Shown: one piece after another, positions 46,383 through 55,990 of the stretch
Layout: every line of letters begins with the position of its first letter
Numbering within the stretch: position 1 is the stretch's first letter
Source: Lineus longissimus
Lineage: Eukaryota > Nemertea > Pilidiophora > Heteronemertea > Lineidae
NCBI RefSeq assembly: GCF_910592395.1
Contig: NC_088316.1
Coordinates: 11,780,001 to 11,844,000, forward strand
Length of the DNA: 64,000 bases
Reading direction: 5' to 3'
Notes under the pieces: model-generated
What the model was told of the DNA's origin: nothing
The model's input: the letters and a program-made list of their open reading frames with translations, nothing else
The model's database searches: none
Position numbers and translations under genes: made by a program

Positions 46383-46830
46383 GTAAAGCCCGCAGCACAC
46401 TAGCCGCCAACTTTGGCGACAAGAAGCGTTCAGCTGACGCCTCTCGACGCCGAAGTTGGCGGCCAGTGGATCCCGGTCAGAGCACACCTGCCCAGAATCG
46501 GCGTCCAGTAGCGTCTTTTCCGCCACTTTAGGGTGCCAGTTTGAAATCATGTGACATCAAGACGCATACTGATTGGCCATAGCCTCGCCGCCGACGCCAA
46601 TTCAGGTGGCAATCCGTAGCACACCTGGCTTCTTCTTGCGTTTAAACGCGGCGACACGCGTCAAAAATCAAACATGTTAGATATTTGGCGTTTAGTTGCG
46701 GCAAGTGGCGGCAAGTCACGTTCGCCGACGCCGTTCGTAGCAGACTAGGGATTTTTCAGGGGTTCAGGACTCTTGCGGCAAAAAACGCTTGTGAACGCCG
46801 AAGTTGGCGGCTAGCGTGCTACGGACTTAA
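46383..46830. mobile_element. Non-autonomous TIR element (about 450 bp)
   Basis: Left end 46383-46418 (cactagccgccaactttggc) and right end 46796-46830 (gccgaagttggcggctagcg) are inverted repeats of about 35 bp with few mismatches. Internal partial copies of the same motif at about 46450 (cgccgaagttggcggc) and 46612 (tccgtagcacacctgg) make it strongly foldable. It is GC-richer than its surroundings and encodes nothing. Superfamily not assigned. Confidence 0.75.
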
Positions 46831-46958
46831 GCGCGACTTGTTTTAAATTTGACTACAGTAAAATTATTTTGTGTTTGAATCACCATGCCACCCAGAAGTA
46901 TTAAGTTAGCAGGAAGGGTTGGGCGTTTGTGGTTTCTGAGTCTGAGGGGGTTGGTGTC

Positions 46959-47020
46959 TGTTGACTGTGCTTTAAGAGAGACTAGGCATGGCGCCAGTCT
47001 CTCTTAAAGCACAGTCAACA
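46959..47020. repeat. Perfect 25-bp inverted repeat with 12-base loop
   Basis: tgttgactgtgctttaagag plus agact (46959-46983) is exactly complementary to 46996-47020, around the loop aggcatggcgcc, itself partly palindromic. No mismatch is present. It could be the core of a small fold-back element, a cruciform, or an RNA hairpin; it does not match an element end elsewhere in the window. Confidence 0.9.
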
Positions 47021-47078
47021 AGCATTTGGTCTCAGTATTTGGGTAAGTACAGAATCAAGGCAGCTCAGAGAGCAATGA

Positions 47079-47279
47079 TTGAACGATGCTGTGGACAAGT
47101 CCAAGGATACTGCATCAGTCACGACCAACTTCTCATCAGAAAGCGTCACCACCAGCATATTCAATGTTCAGTTCCAACCTGTACCAGTCCAATGTACGCC
47201 TGGCATGGTCAGCAGTGGTCAGCTTAGCGCGATATGGAACATTCTTCCGAAACTCAAGCGAGGGAAGTCTGCTCATTAG
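47079..47279 (+). CDS. Possible coding exon, unknown
   Basis: 66 codons without an ATG at the front, ending at TAG (47277-47279). The composition is protein-like: a Ser/Thr-rich start, then FNVQFQPVPVQCTPGMVSSG and a basic tail WNILPKLKRGKSAH. AG dinucleotides just upstream could be acceptors but the pyrimidine tract is poor. It may be an exon, a transposon-protein remnant or chance. Confidence 0.2.
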   Translation: MNDAVDKSKDTASVTTNFSSESVTTSIFNVQFQPVPVQCTPGMVSSGQLSAIWNILPKLKRGKSAH

Positions 47280-47854
47280 CATATCTCGCGCACTGCTCCT
47301 TCTTGTCAAACATCGTAGTGAAATCGTAATGGAAAATGTCTGGCTTTGCGCCAGACATTGAGACTAATAAGTGAAGAACTAATAGGTGAAGAACTTCTAC
47401 TTGCGCGAGACTGCTGTGATAAAATTATCATTGCAGAGACTCCGGTGACGTACACATATATTTTTTACAATCAAAAATGCCCTCAAAAGACGACATGGAA
47501 TGATTATTTTACTGATATTTCCTACTATATACCTTCTAGTTATCACTTTATACTAATAGATCGGCGTTAGGCCGCATGCTTTTCTTTCCTGGTGACACTA
47601 TAAAGCAAAATAGTTGCAACCCCGTAAATGCGCTATAAGTCCAATAATAAGTGACGGTGACCCGTTATAAATGTTTCGCCAGCTTCGATTTTTTGCCGCT
47701 ACGCGGCGCTTTTGGCCCTTGAGTCGAGGAAGATGCGAGGATAAATTTGGCAGAAAACACTTACCTTAAATAAATCGAGAGCCTTGCCGAGAAGATTCGT
47801 GATGACGTGACCGTACTGCTTGGAGTCCAATGCCGGATGATTGGAAGCCTGGTT

Positions 47855-48692
47855 AGGCCTAGTAAGTGTAGCCCGATCAAGGCAAGGGTGGTTCCGGATG
47901 CGCAAATGATTTCTGCGCAGATAGGTGTCGCAAATCGTGGTAAAATTTGGTCTACTACCCGCTTAGCTCGAACCGTCACCTGTCACACTTGATGACTGAA
48001 GTGATTCGACGTGGTTCGCCTTTGGTGCAAATTTGTGCATAGTGCATTTACACTTAAAGTCAATGCAGTTCATTCTAAATCTGGCATTTTAGAATTCCGG
48101 GTGAGGCGTTATTCAGTGTTGGAATGTTGAAACTTCAGTTGTTGAAACGTTTGCAGCTGATCGAATCGATACAATTGAACCGAATTTCAGATAGATTCCT
48201 TTAGTCAATTTCTGCTATGAATAGAGGATAGGCTTGATTCGGTCTATACCGTGGTGGAGTCAAATGCCTGAGATTGTTTTGGAAACATTGTAGGAGCCCC
48301 ACGCGTTGGGATCCTGATTGCATGTATTAACCATGCAGTATTAATCATGCAGTCCCTTATGAATGTAGTAGAGTCATCTACATGTAGGTTCCCCCACCCA
48401 ACATGCCGAATCTAAATTCTTTATATATTTACATGGAACATCTTGCTATCCGGGGTATCTTCAAAGTCATCAGAGTAGAAATATTACATATTCCTTAACA
48501 AATATTTCTATTCCTTACAACATATACCTAAATATTTTGTAATGAATAAACAAATGCATAATGTTTCTACATTAAAAAACTTTAAGTTGCTGCCAATCAA
48601 AATGAAAGGTCTGCTGATTCTTTGGTGACTTTTAAAAAAATAGGGCAGACCTGCTACTTAGTATCTACATGTGGCTGGGGCGGATAAATTAT
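47855..48692. repeat. 0.8-kb dispersed repeat, second arm (inverted)
   Basis: Reverse complement of 34966-35769 over its full length, about 12 kb away. Runs from aggcctagt...gtagcccgatcaaggc to ctggggcggataaattat. Some stretches differ, such as tagaattccgggtgaggcgt, which is absent from the other arm. Confidence 0.85.
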
Positions 48693-48835
48693 AAACTGTA
48701 TTGCAAGCTAAAATCACAGAAGTAAATGGAATATCTTTCCCACTGTGCATGTCCATATGTGTATACTACCTGGTATTTTATCATATTCGGTGAGCACAGC
48801 AAAGGTCTGTACAATGCATGTTCCTATAGGGTATT
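48691..48835. repeat. Dispersed repeat, inverted relative to 22050-22195
   Basis: Begins exactly where the 0.8-kb repeat stops (actgtattgcaagctaaaat) and runs to ctgtacaatgcatgttccta. The matching copy at 22.05 kb stands alone, so two separate repeat families, or two parts of a longer element, join here. Confidence 0.8.
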
Positions 48836-49528
48836 AATAAACAGAGAATTAGAGAAACGAAGAAATCGAGAACTTCCCATATCGAGTAGTTAGGCCTTAA
48901 AACCTATGTCTATAATGTACGGCGTGAAATTTAATGCTATTTGGCATGCTATTTTTGGCTCAACCCATGAGGGAGAAACACTGTAGCCGGGCACAGAAGG
49001 CCCTTCTAGTATGCTAATTCCACATTGCAGACAGAGTGATTGTGCATTTCAGGAGGTGTATAATATGTCCAGTGCAGAAGTTAAGACCGTTTATTTACTG
49101 GTTGGATAGGAGAATGAAACCATTCAGTTATTAAGAGAAGTGTCAGTAAAATGGTTCTTATCTGCGTCCCTTCTCAAAGCACCGATGTACACCTGGCACG
49201 GCGAAGTTGCACCCCCACTTCATATCTCATTTCAGCCTTGTTGAGTATTCAGCATAGTCCAGTCTTAATTAGCAAAGTCTGTATTTTAGATCTACCCGGT
49301 GTAACAGTAGATCGTAGTCCGACGTGAGAAATAAAGCATTTCATCTCCGATATTCTCGACTCTGTTGCCCTGCCAGACGCTACCCGCCTTACGAAACAAG
49401 CCTCGTCCCCAGGACTAAACAAGCAGGAGGGACGAGGTTACCAGGTCTAAAATTGCCCAACTAAAGTCTTGGTTGATTGGTTTTTAGTGGTTGTTTTCTT
49501 GGTTTTAATAACCTAATACTCGGATGAA
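48836..49528. other. Non-coding stretch
   Basis: No gene or repeat recognised. Leads directly into the truncated LINE fragment; the insertion boundary is not marked by a visible duplication. Confidence 0.4.
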
Positions 49529-50386
49529 ATGCTACTGGACTTGAAAAAGTCGAGTTACGGATGTTATATTGGCCAACAATTTGTAGGGGCATTGGCGTAC
49601 GCCGATGATGTAGTTCTATTGTGCCCCACTAGACATGGCATGCAGGAAATGCTTAAGATTTGTGACAGATATTCCGAGGAGTATAGATTATTGTTCAATG
49701 TCATTAAAACACACTTCTTATTGTTTGGAAAAGAAGCAGCCGATACTTTTTTAAGGTGGCAAAACAACAGACTTGAGGTAGAAGATATAGCAAATCACCT
49801 GGGCCATATCATAGGCCCCCACGCCGAGCAGACACTTATTGATCAAGCTATTGGAAACATGATTGCCCGAACTAATGCACTTGTCTCTGCATTTGGTCAT
49901 TGCGACATTGATGTAAAATATCGCCTGTTCAAAACATATGTCATGTGTTTATACGGCAGCGTACTGTGGGATTTTTCTTCTAGGCACATGGATAGACTGC
50001 TTACGACCTGGAGGAAATGTATAAGGAAACTATTCAAATTACCGTATCGAACACACTCAAATTTGTTGCCTACTATATGCCGGGATATCAATCCGGAATT
50101 TCAGATGCACAGCAGGTTTTTAAAAATTTTTTCTAAGACTGCTCTGAGAAGTAATAATGAACTGGTTGAACTGTCTGCGAAATTAGTCATTTACGGAAGT
50201 AGTTCCTCCGTCGGGGGAAACATCAATGTACTATGTGAGAAGATAGGGACCGATAGGGACAACCTTATTAGAAGGGGTAACAAAGTTGGTGATATCGAAA
50301 CGAATGACATAGGTAGTGTGAACAGGGATCTTATACTGATGAGAGACAGGGGTGACTATCACCTCTTTGATAGAAGTAGTATATGA
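49529..50386 (+). pseudogene. 5'-truncated LINE reverse-transcriptase fragment
   Basis: 285 open codons. The front end carries the RT active site YADD in ALAYADDVVLLCP (about residues 24-27), followed by MLKICDRYSEEY and LLFNVIKTHFLLFG, the normal order in non-LTR retrotransposon ORF2. The rest is the C-terminal part (LFKTYVMCLYGSVLWDF, WRKCIRKLFKLPYRTH), without a recognisable endonuclease. Everything before the RT palm (the endonuclease and N-terminal RT) is missing, so it cannot transpose. The frame is intact, which suggests a fairly recent insertion. Clade not determined. Confidence 0.85.
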
Positions 50387-50490
50387 AAATCACACTTTAA
50401 AACAGAATCCAACTGTTTTCGTTTAAATCAGCAGAATCCAACACAGAATCTAGGAGCACTTTGATTCTGTTTTAAAATGTGGATTTCATA
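50386..50490. repeat. Imperfect inverted repeat after the LINE fragment
   Basis: gaaaatcacactttaaaaca...gaatcc (50386-50412) pairs with ttgattctgttttaaaatgt...ggatttc (50460-50487) with about three mismatches in 27. It lies at the 3' end of the LINE fragment, near where the Polinton should begin. Confidence 0.7.
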
Positions 50491-50975
50491 GACCGGACCC
50501 GTTCAGGACTCTTGGAAAAATCAGTTCTGGCCGGTAAAAACAACGTAAATTCAAAAGTTCTCTTTCACGTTTGGTGGTAGCGTTCTCTCTCGAAATTTGA
50601 GGGCGTGGGAAACTATTATTAATCGGGGAGTAAGAAAAGATCGAAAGATGAAGATAGACAACAAAACGCTGTTTTTTGGATTATTATGTTTTTTAATACT
50701 ACACATTTCCACCTCTAAAAGTTACATCGTATTACAGTATTATTCTATTCTAAAGTTTGTGCTAAAGACTTACTTCGTGTTGTAACATCAACATCTATTC
50801 TAAAGTTTTTTGGTCAAGTTTTCGCCTTGGCAAAGTTTACATCATCGAGATACAACATGTAGTTTGATAAAGTTTACTTCGAGTTACAACATCTATAAGT
50901 TTGTTAAAGTTACAAAGTTACATACATCTATTCGTCTAAATTATTCATACTAGTTTTGTTCTCCCCACCCGCCGC

Positions 50976-51512
50976 TTAATCTACTTCTTTTGCTTTGCTG
51001 AGGAGTTGTGGGAAAATTCGTGGCAGGAGAAAACTAGTGTCGTATATGTCCCGTTTTATCCCGAATTGCCTTTCTATGGTCGCATTTACTTTTTTATCGT
51101 TTCCGAGAAGGTCGTACGCCGAAAATTGTTTTAGAATCTCTCTCATCGATAGGCCTTTACTTCGCATGAGGATGTAGTACATGCAGTATTGGCCGCAGAC
51201 TGTGGACAAAGGGCTTTGAAGCCGAATATAGTTTCGAGTAAAGGTTCCTTCTCTACTAAGAATTTCTCTGAATCTCGCTTTTCTGGGGGCTTCTCCGTTA
51301 CTGTCAAAGTACTCGTGAGGAGGAACTTGGTTAAAATAAAGGCACACCCAATGTTCCCCTGGCTCGTGGGCTTTTGCCGTATTGCTTATGTATGCGCAGG
51401 GTCTCCGTTTTCGAGCGTTCTTCGGAAGAGTATCACTGGACACCGCCTTGGTAAAAATGTTTCGTGTCCCCGGGTGTCTTTTCATTAAAACGTTCAGTTC
51501 GTGTTTGTTCAT
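50976..51512 (-). CDS. Polinton cysteine protease (adenain-like, PRO)
   Basis: 178 residues, close in size to adenovirus protease. The expected catalytic set is visible: His54 in GEHWVCLYF, Asp70 in EYFDSNG, Gln99 in IRLQSPLS and Cys106 in STVCGQYCMYY; the seven-residue spacing of Gln and Cys is that of adenain. The family cleaves capsid and core precursor proteins during virion maturation. Its ATG lies two bases after the capsid gene's stop codon, so the two are probably expressed together. It is the last gene before the left end of the element. Confidence 0.92.
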   Translation of the reverse strand: MNKHELNVLMKRHPGTRNIFTKAVSSDTLPKNARKRRPCAYISNTAKAHEPGEHWVCLYFNQVPPHEYFDSNGEAPRKARFREILSREGTFTRNYIRLQSPLSTVCGQYCMYYILMRSKGLSMREILKQFSAYDLLGNDKKVNATIERQFGIKRDIYDTSFLLPRIFPQLLSKAKEVD

Positions 51513-51514
51513 AT

Positions 51515-52882
51515 TTATTTTTCTGCTCCTTTCACCCCGCCGTGACTGTAATACACGTTTCGATCGGCATCGATTTCCACGAAAGAATCGTATTCGTATA
51601 AAACTATGAGATTCACTGCTTCGGTGGTGGCCGTGGATAGCTTGATTTCCACTCCGACATCACCATTTTTTGCGAGTTGGAAAGCACTCGATCCCGCGTC
51701 ATCCGGCGCTAAATTGAAGACGTACAAGGCATATCCATCCACATAGTCGTCTAGTGATATGTCGTTGCTCTTGTTGGCCGGCCACAACTTGCTCCCCCGA
51801 AAGAGCGTCATGTATCCATTCACCACATTTTTCGCGGTAAAATCCACCTTTAGTTCCCCGTAAGGGATAGATGCCCCCGCGACAGTTAGTTTTATGCTTG
51901 TCACGTTGTAGTGTTTGAAGTTGAACGGGTTTCCATCCAGGGCCCCGTTCATGGCGTTGCTGGCAAGCAGTCCTATAGCGATGCGCCTCGGCGTTTCTCC
52001 TTTGCACAGGTTTGCCTCGGACAAGTCGCTTCCTCCTGCTGCTTTTTGGTAGTAGCGCATTTCAATCCTTGTCACGGGGTATTTTGCGTTTGCTGCGAGA
52101 AGCCGCTGCTCGTGCGCTAATCGGACGTAGCTGGCTATTTCTTTGACGCTTGTCATCAGTATTGCTTTTTCCAATTTTATCTTGTAATCGGTAGCTGTTG
52201 ATGCGGACATCAGGCTGAATTTGGGGTTTCCTAATGTTAGTTTGACGGTTAGTGGTACTTTGCTGAGAAGCAGTTTCCCTTGTTCGAACATCTCATTATG
52301 GATCCGACCCTGGAGTTCAAAAGATTGGCTGAACTTCGTCATCTTGAATCGGCTCACCGCCCCCTTGTTGGTGGCTGTGCTGTCACTTATTGTAGCACCG
52401 GTTGTCTCCATGTCGGTCACGTCTTTGAAGTATCCTCCTGCTCTCAATTGGTGGGTTTTTGCGTCTTTGCCATAACTGAGCAACGCCTCCAGGTAAGACC
52501 GATAAGCGTACATGCTGCTGGTGCTCCCAATCTGTGTCCCGGAAAGCGATATTTCGGCCTGTTTGAACATCGTCCCGACCAGATAGTTTATCGGGTAGCA
52601 TTGCGCCTTTGGGTCAACAGTGTCACCTGTTTTCTCTGTCAGAGCGGTGCCATCCAGTTTGACAATTTTGGCCCTGATGTAGATGGTCGTTTCCCGAAGA
52701 TCGATGTAATTTTTTTCGTCGGTTTGCGTATTAAATTCAATGACATCGGTGTTCTCAATCGAAGTTGTTGGGTGCACCTCTACGAGTTTTCCGGACGTGA
52801 TCGCTGTTTGTGTTGGTTTTGTTTCGAACAACTCCAATTCCGCCTTAGTGCACGCGCAGGAATCCGCGTCGATAAGCGACAT
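51515..52882 (-). CDS. Polinton major capsid protein (double-jelly-roll type)
   Basis: 455 residues starting MSLIDADSCACTKAELELF. This N-terminal pattern (CTKxELxLF...PTQT, then an EYIDL-like NYIDLRETTIYIRAK) is the signature of proteins often annotated 'F54H12.2-like', which belong to the Polinton capsid group. The composition is beta-rich without signal or membrane segment, as in a double-jelly-roll hexon-like subunit. Assignment to the major rather than the minor capsid protein rests on my recollection of the family. It sits between the pVI-like gene (18-nt gap) and the protease gene. Confidence 0.82.
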   Translation of the reverse strand: MSLIDADSCACTKAELELFETKPTQTAITSGKLVEVHPTTSIENTDVIEFNTQTDEKNYIDLRETTIYIRAKIVKLDGTALTEKTGDTVDPKAQCYPINYLVGTMFKQAEISLSGTQIGSTSSMYAYRSYLEALLSYGKDAKTHQLRAGGYFKDVTDMETTGATISDSTATNKGAVSRFKMTKFSQSFELQGRIHNEMFEQGKLLLSKVPLTVKLTLGNPKFSLMSASTATDYKIKLEKAILMTSVKEIASYVRLAHEQRLLAANAKYPVTRIEMRYYQKAAGGSDLSEANLCKGETPRRIAIGLLASNAMNGALDGNPFNFKHYNVTSIKLTVAGASIPYGELKVDFTAKNVVNGYMTLFRGSKLWPANKSNDISLDDYVDGYALYVFNLAPDDAGSSAFQLAKNGDVGVEIKLSTATTEAVNLIVLYEYDSFVEIDADRNVYYSHGGVKGAEK

Positions 52883-52900
52883 GTTTTCTTCTCGGGGTAA

Positions 52901-53425
52901 CTATCGGCGACGGGTGAAAAATCCCTTCTCAGAGTTTGATTTTTGTCCTTTTATTCTTTTTGCTTTTTTGGTCCTCGGCGGCTCTTCTGGTGGTCGCTTG
53001 TTTACGCGTCGATCTCTACCCGGTCGGGGCGTTGTTATCGCGTCCACAAGGTCTTTTCTTACATCATGCCCGACTTCTCTTACTCCCTCAAGGGCTCTCT
53101 CTTTAAAGGCGGATTTTATATTCTTTCCGTCCATAGCGTCTCCAAGAACTGCCACGCCCTGCTTCAGGAGAACCTTTCCCGCCCTTGACGCCGCTCGTTT
53201 AGCCATGGGTAGGACGGTTCGCTTCAGTACGGGAATGATGCCTCTAAACATTTTGCTTAATGTGTCCCCAATCCCGTATCCCTCTTGGTATGGAGTTCCT
53301 CGGAAAACTGGGAGGCCTCCTGCCTGTTCTCCTTTCCCGCAGTAATGGGCGATGTAGTCTGCGTCCACGGGCTCGTAGATGACGCGCCTTGCTAGGGCGC
53401 ATGTCCTTCCACTCCTCTTTGACAT
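52901..53425 (-). CDS. Polinton virion core / pVI-like basic protein
   Basis: 174 residues, strongly basic. A Gly-rich N-terminal motif (GGLPVFRGTPYQEGYGIGDT) is followed by an amphipathic stretch (MFRGIIPVLKRTVLPMAKR) and a Lys/Arg-rich tail (RTKKAKRIKGQK). Proteins of this layout (GxG...G...PLLK) recur next to the capsid gene in Polintons and resemble adenovirus pVI/core proteins that bind DNA and membranes and are cut by the viral protease. That function is inferred by analogy. Its promoter region (115 nt upstream) contains a TATA-like ctatatatcatata on the minus strand. Confidence 0.6.
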   Translation of the reverse strand: MSKRSGRTCALARRVIYEPVDADYIAHYCGKGEQAGGLPVFRGTPYQEGYGIGDTLSKMFRGIIPVLKRTVLPMAKRAASRAGKVLLKQGVAVLGDAMDGKNIKSAFKERALEGVREVGHDVRKDLVDAITTPRPGRDRRVNKRPPEEPPRTKKAKRIKGQKSNSEKGFFTRRR

Positions 53426-53540
53426 GATATGATGTGGAATTAAGGGGCTTTATGTATACGGGTATATGATATATAGTTTCCTACGCGATTGGTATTTTAT
53501 GTCCTCGTGCTGACTCCTCCAACCACACGGCAACTACGTT

Positions 53541-54599
53541 CTATTGCGCCCATTTCTTCGCATCGAAGGGTAGCCAACTCAGATTTCGCTGGCGCTTCGA
53601 CTTTCGGGTGGTCGGTTTCGATGTTAATTCGGATGGTGAGGCCGCATCCGTTTTGGAGGAATCCGGCGTCAAGAAAATGCTCTTCTCCACCACCCCCCGG
53701 CTTCTGTCGGGAGATTCTGGGATGACACTGACGCTGCTGTTGTTGTTTTTTTGGGCTTGGGTGCTCGGGACTGCACTTTTCTGAAAGTCGGTTAATGCTT
53801 TCAAAATGCTTTTGTCAACCCCTGTCGCTCCCCGCAGGTTGAACACAGGTGTAGAAGCGGCTTTAGGAGAACTGATTTTACCCAGGGGGGTCTGGTCTCC
53901 TTTATTTTCCCTGAGCTGAAGGTAGTTTAACAAGACCTGTTTCTGATTCTCGAGTGCCCTGGGCTTTTTCGGGGGGGTTGTATCGGGAATTTGGGCTCCG
54001 CGAATATCTGCTGCCGGTGCTGGAATCACCGCGGGACTGCCGCTCGATTCTGCCCTGTCCTCTGAGTTTATCCAGCCTCGGGGCACGCCGATCTCCGTTA
54101 GTTTTGCGGCCAGGCGATAGGCTCCGGGGGGTGCGTGGTAGTCGAGGTCTTCGGGAGCCAAAAGGAAATGAAGGCTTCGCAAAATATTTGATTTCGGTAA
54201 TACAGTTCCGTCGATTATCACTTCGTAAGTGCTATCCTTCCAGTCAATTTCACCCGGGAAATGTTGCACGTAATCGCGTAATATTCTGTTAATGAAGGGA
54301 TGTCGGATGCCGATGATCTGAAATTTGCTCAACAAGTCTTCGAGTCGCCACGCTTGTCCGGTGTTAGTTTGTGCTTTTTCCTTGATTTGTCCAGTTTGTT
54401 TTTGTTCCCAGCGTTTCCTCGCGAGCAAATTTAGTTTCACATCATCCGGTAGGTCTTTTTGATTGAGGCCCTCCTTTTTTTCATCTTCTTCGTTTTCTTG
54501 AGGTGGTGGCGGCGGTACTGTAATTGTCTGTCGACATTTAGCCCGGTAGGTACTCAGAGGGACTATGACGCTCTCCCCGAAATCTGGATTCATTGACAT
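53541..54599 (-). CDS. Polinton late-cluster protein of unknown function (352 aa)
   Basis: Starts MSMNPDFGESVIVPLSTYRA. A Pro/Glu-rich linker leads to a compact domain at about residues 90-190 containing FINRILRDYVQHFPGEIDW, EVIIDGTVLPKSNILRSL and AAKLTEIGVPRGWI, followed by a disordered Pro/Ser/Lys-rich tail ending SWLPFDAKKWAQ. I recognise the pattern (hydrophobic 'VLVP..Y' start; 'Wn...G..v.GS.I..LL...' domain) as a protein seen repeatedly in Polintons beside capsid genes, but know no assigned function. A minor capsid, scaffold or core role is possible by position only. Confidence 0.6.
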   Translation of the reverse strand: MSMNPDFGESVIVPLSTYRAKCRQTITVPPPPPQENEEDEKKEGLNQKDLPDDVKLNLLARKRWEQKQTGQIKEKAQTNTGQAWRLEDLLSKFQIIGIRHPFINRILRDYVQHFPGEIDWKDSTYEVIIDGTVLPKSNILRSLHFLLAPEDLDYHAPPGAYRLAAKLTEIGVPRGWINSEDRAESSGSPAVIPAPAADIRGAQIPDTTPPKKPRALENQKQVLLNYLQLRENKGDQTPLGKISSPKAASTPVFNLRGATGVDKSILKALTDFQKSAVPSTQAQKNNNSSVSVIPESPDRSRGVVEKSIFLTPDSSKTDAASPSELTSKPTTRKSKRQRNLSWLPFDAKKWAQ

Positions 54600-54618
54600 C
54601 TGGATTAAGCCGCTGTTT

Positions 54619-55170
54619 TTAGCCTCTCTTCCCGGTTATTCCGGATATAAGACTCCCTATTGCCGAGACGGCCAGTGGTATGAGAGAGCCAAGAAATCCA
54701 CCCGATTGCGCCAACAGAGCTTTTTTAGTCCGTAGGCTAGTTCGGGGAGTCTTAAGCCGACATACCAATGGGCTGTGCTTTCGTAGTTTTTGTGCTTTAT
54801 TCTCCGGAACTGGCACAGTGCGATGGTGGACGTTCTCTATACACTCTAAAATCGCGTCAATTTGACCTTTGCTGGCTAAATCGAGAAGTTTTGCGCGTGT
54901 TGATCGACTGGAGGCCCTCCCGAGCAAGGATAGAAAGTCTAAGTGTTGTTTTGCTTTTGATTTATCCGCTTTGGAGCAAGGAGATCCAAATGAGTGGTGT
55001 TTTCTGCTCCGGCGTACCTCCTTGAAGCCTGTTTTCCCAGAAACTCTACGGGGCATCTCCGAGCTTCGTTTGTGTTGATCTGTGTTGCGAGTATTTTCTT
55101 CTGAGTAATCCTGTCTCTCTCGCTCTGTCCTGCAGTCGGAAACGTGTTTAAGTTTCTTCCTTCTGTTCAT
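54619..55170 (-). CDS. Polinton small basic protein with hydrophobic C-terminus
   Basis: 183 residues. The first two-thirds are hydrophilic and Lys/Arg-rich (KKLKHVSDCRTERERQDY, FKEVRRSRKHHSF). It ends with one hydrophobic, Gly/Ser-punctuated segment (GGFLGSLIPLAVSAIGSLI) after the dipeptide-rich KKALLAQS. The end resembles a membrane-active or virion-associated peptide found in late regions of Polintons. An internal Met at about residue 40 (MPRRVSGKTGFK) is an alternative start. It lies 19 nt before the 352-aa gene. Confidence 0.6.
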   Translation of the reverse strand: MNRRKKLKHVSDCRTERERQDYSEENTRNTDQHKRSSEMPRRVSGKTGFKEVRRSRKHHSFGSPCSKADKSKAKQHLDFLSLLGRASSRSTRAKLLDLASKGQIDAILECIENVHHRTVPVPENKAQKLRKHSPLVCRLKTPRTSLRTKKALLAQSGGFLGSLIPLAVSAIGSLISGITGKRG

Positions 55171-55990
55171 TCACACGAAGATTTTTACTCATCTGTTCTA
55201 TTTTCAGTACATCTGGTTTGGAATCAAAAACTAGATGTTTCCATTTCACTTAATTCACGGCAATACTAACAAAAATGGTGGTATGGGTTTTTTAATTTTT
55301 ATTTCACATCGTCTAAGAACAACTGGTACTACACAGAAGAGAAAGTTCTAACAATTATTAGTCGAAGACTTATTTACCGGCATTGGGGTGCCATGCGTTT
55401 TAAGCCCTATTCCCCCCCCCCCCCCCCCCAGCTCTCTTCGGCTAGTTTCGTTTTATTTTCAGTAGTACCAATCCTACTACTACAGTATCGGAGCGAGAGT
55501 AAGATTTTCAATTTCACAAGACGCCCGGCGTATGGTCCTCTTTCGAGGACGTATAGAATGATGTCGAAAGATTAAAGTTATCAGGCTCCCCATTGCCGGG
55601 GAACGATTATACATGATTTTTTTTTTTGTGCACGGTATGTAATATGTATAGGCCTATACATAATAATCTACTTTCACAACGACGACAACCATTTGATCAA
55701 AACATTAAGATTGATTTAAAACTCCATCGAACATTAAGATATAAGTAGGTATCTAATTTGTACGTTTACAACAGACGTTATATATTATTGGTCACAATAT
55801 CGAGAGTTTGAAGAACTTAGTCGCTCAACACGATCAGACTATGACACTAACGACGACAACCATTATTTGATCAAAAACTCCAAGAAACATTAAGATTGAT
55901 TTTAAACTCCATCGAACATTAAGATATAAGTAGGTATCTAATTTGTACGTTTACAACAGGCGTTATATTGGACACAATATCGAGATGCCT
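55171..55990. other. Polinton intergenic region with poly-C tract and a duplication
   Basis: 820 bp between the ATPase stop and the late cluster. It holds an 18-base C run (55412-55429) and a direct duplication of about 130 bp (55677-55804 and 55851-55984: acgacgacaaccatt, gatataagtaggtatctaat, cacaatatcgag). No gene is convincing. It is the longest gap in the element and may contain the promoter for the late block or the 3' ends of the early transcripts. Confidence 0.6.

Noticed and set aside
50386-50490. Inverted repeat as the Polinton terminal repeat
   Set aside because: Both arms lie on the same side of the element about 50 bases apart, whereas Polinton terminal repeats lie at opposite ends. 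It may be a hairpin at the LINE end.
50597-50785. 62-codon plus-strand frame with a hydrophobic stretch at the Polinton left end
   Set aside because: Opposite in strand to all Polinton genes, AT-rich, and within a likely terminal region; no support.
52280-53345. Plus-strand frames of about 200 codons opposite the capsid and core genes
   Set aside because: They are antisense shadows of well-supported minus-strand Polinton genes, with no motif of their own.
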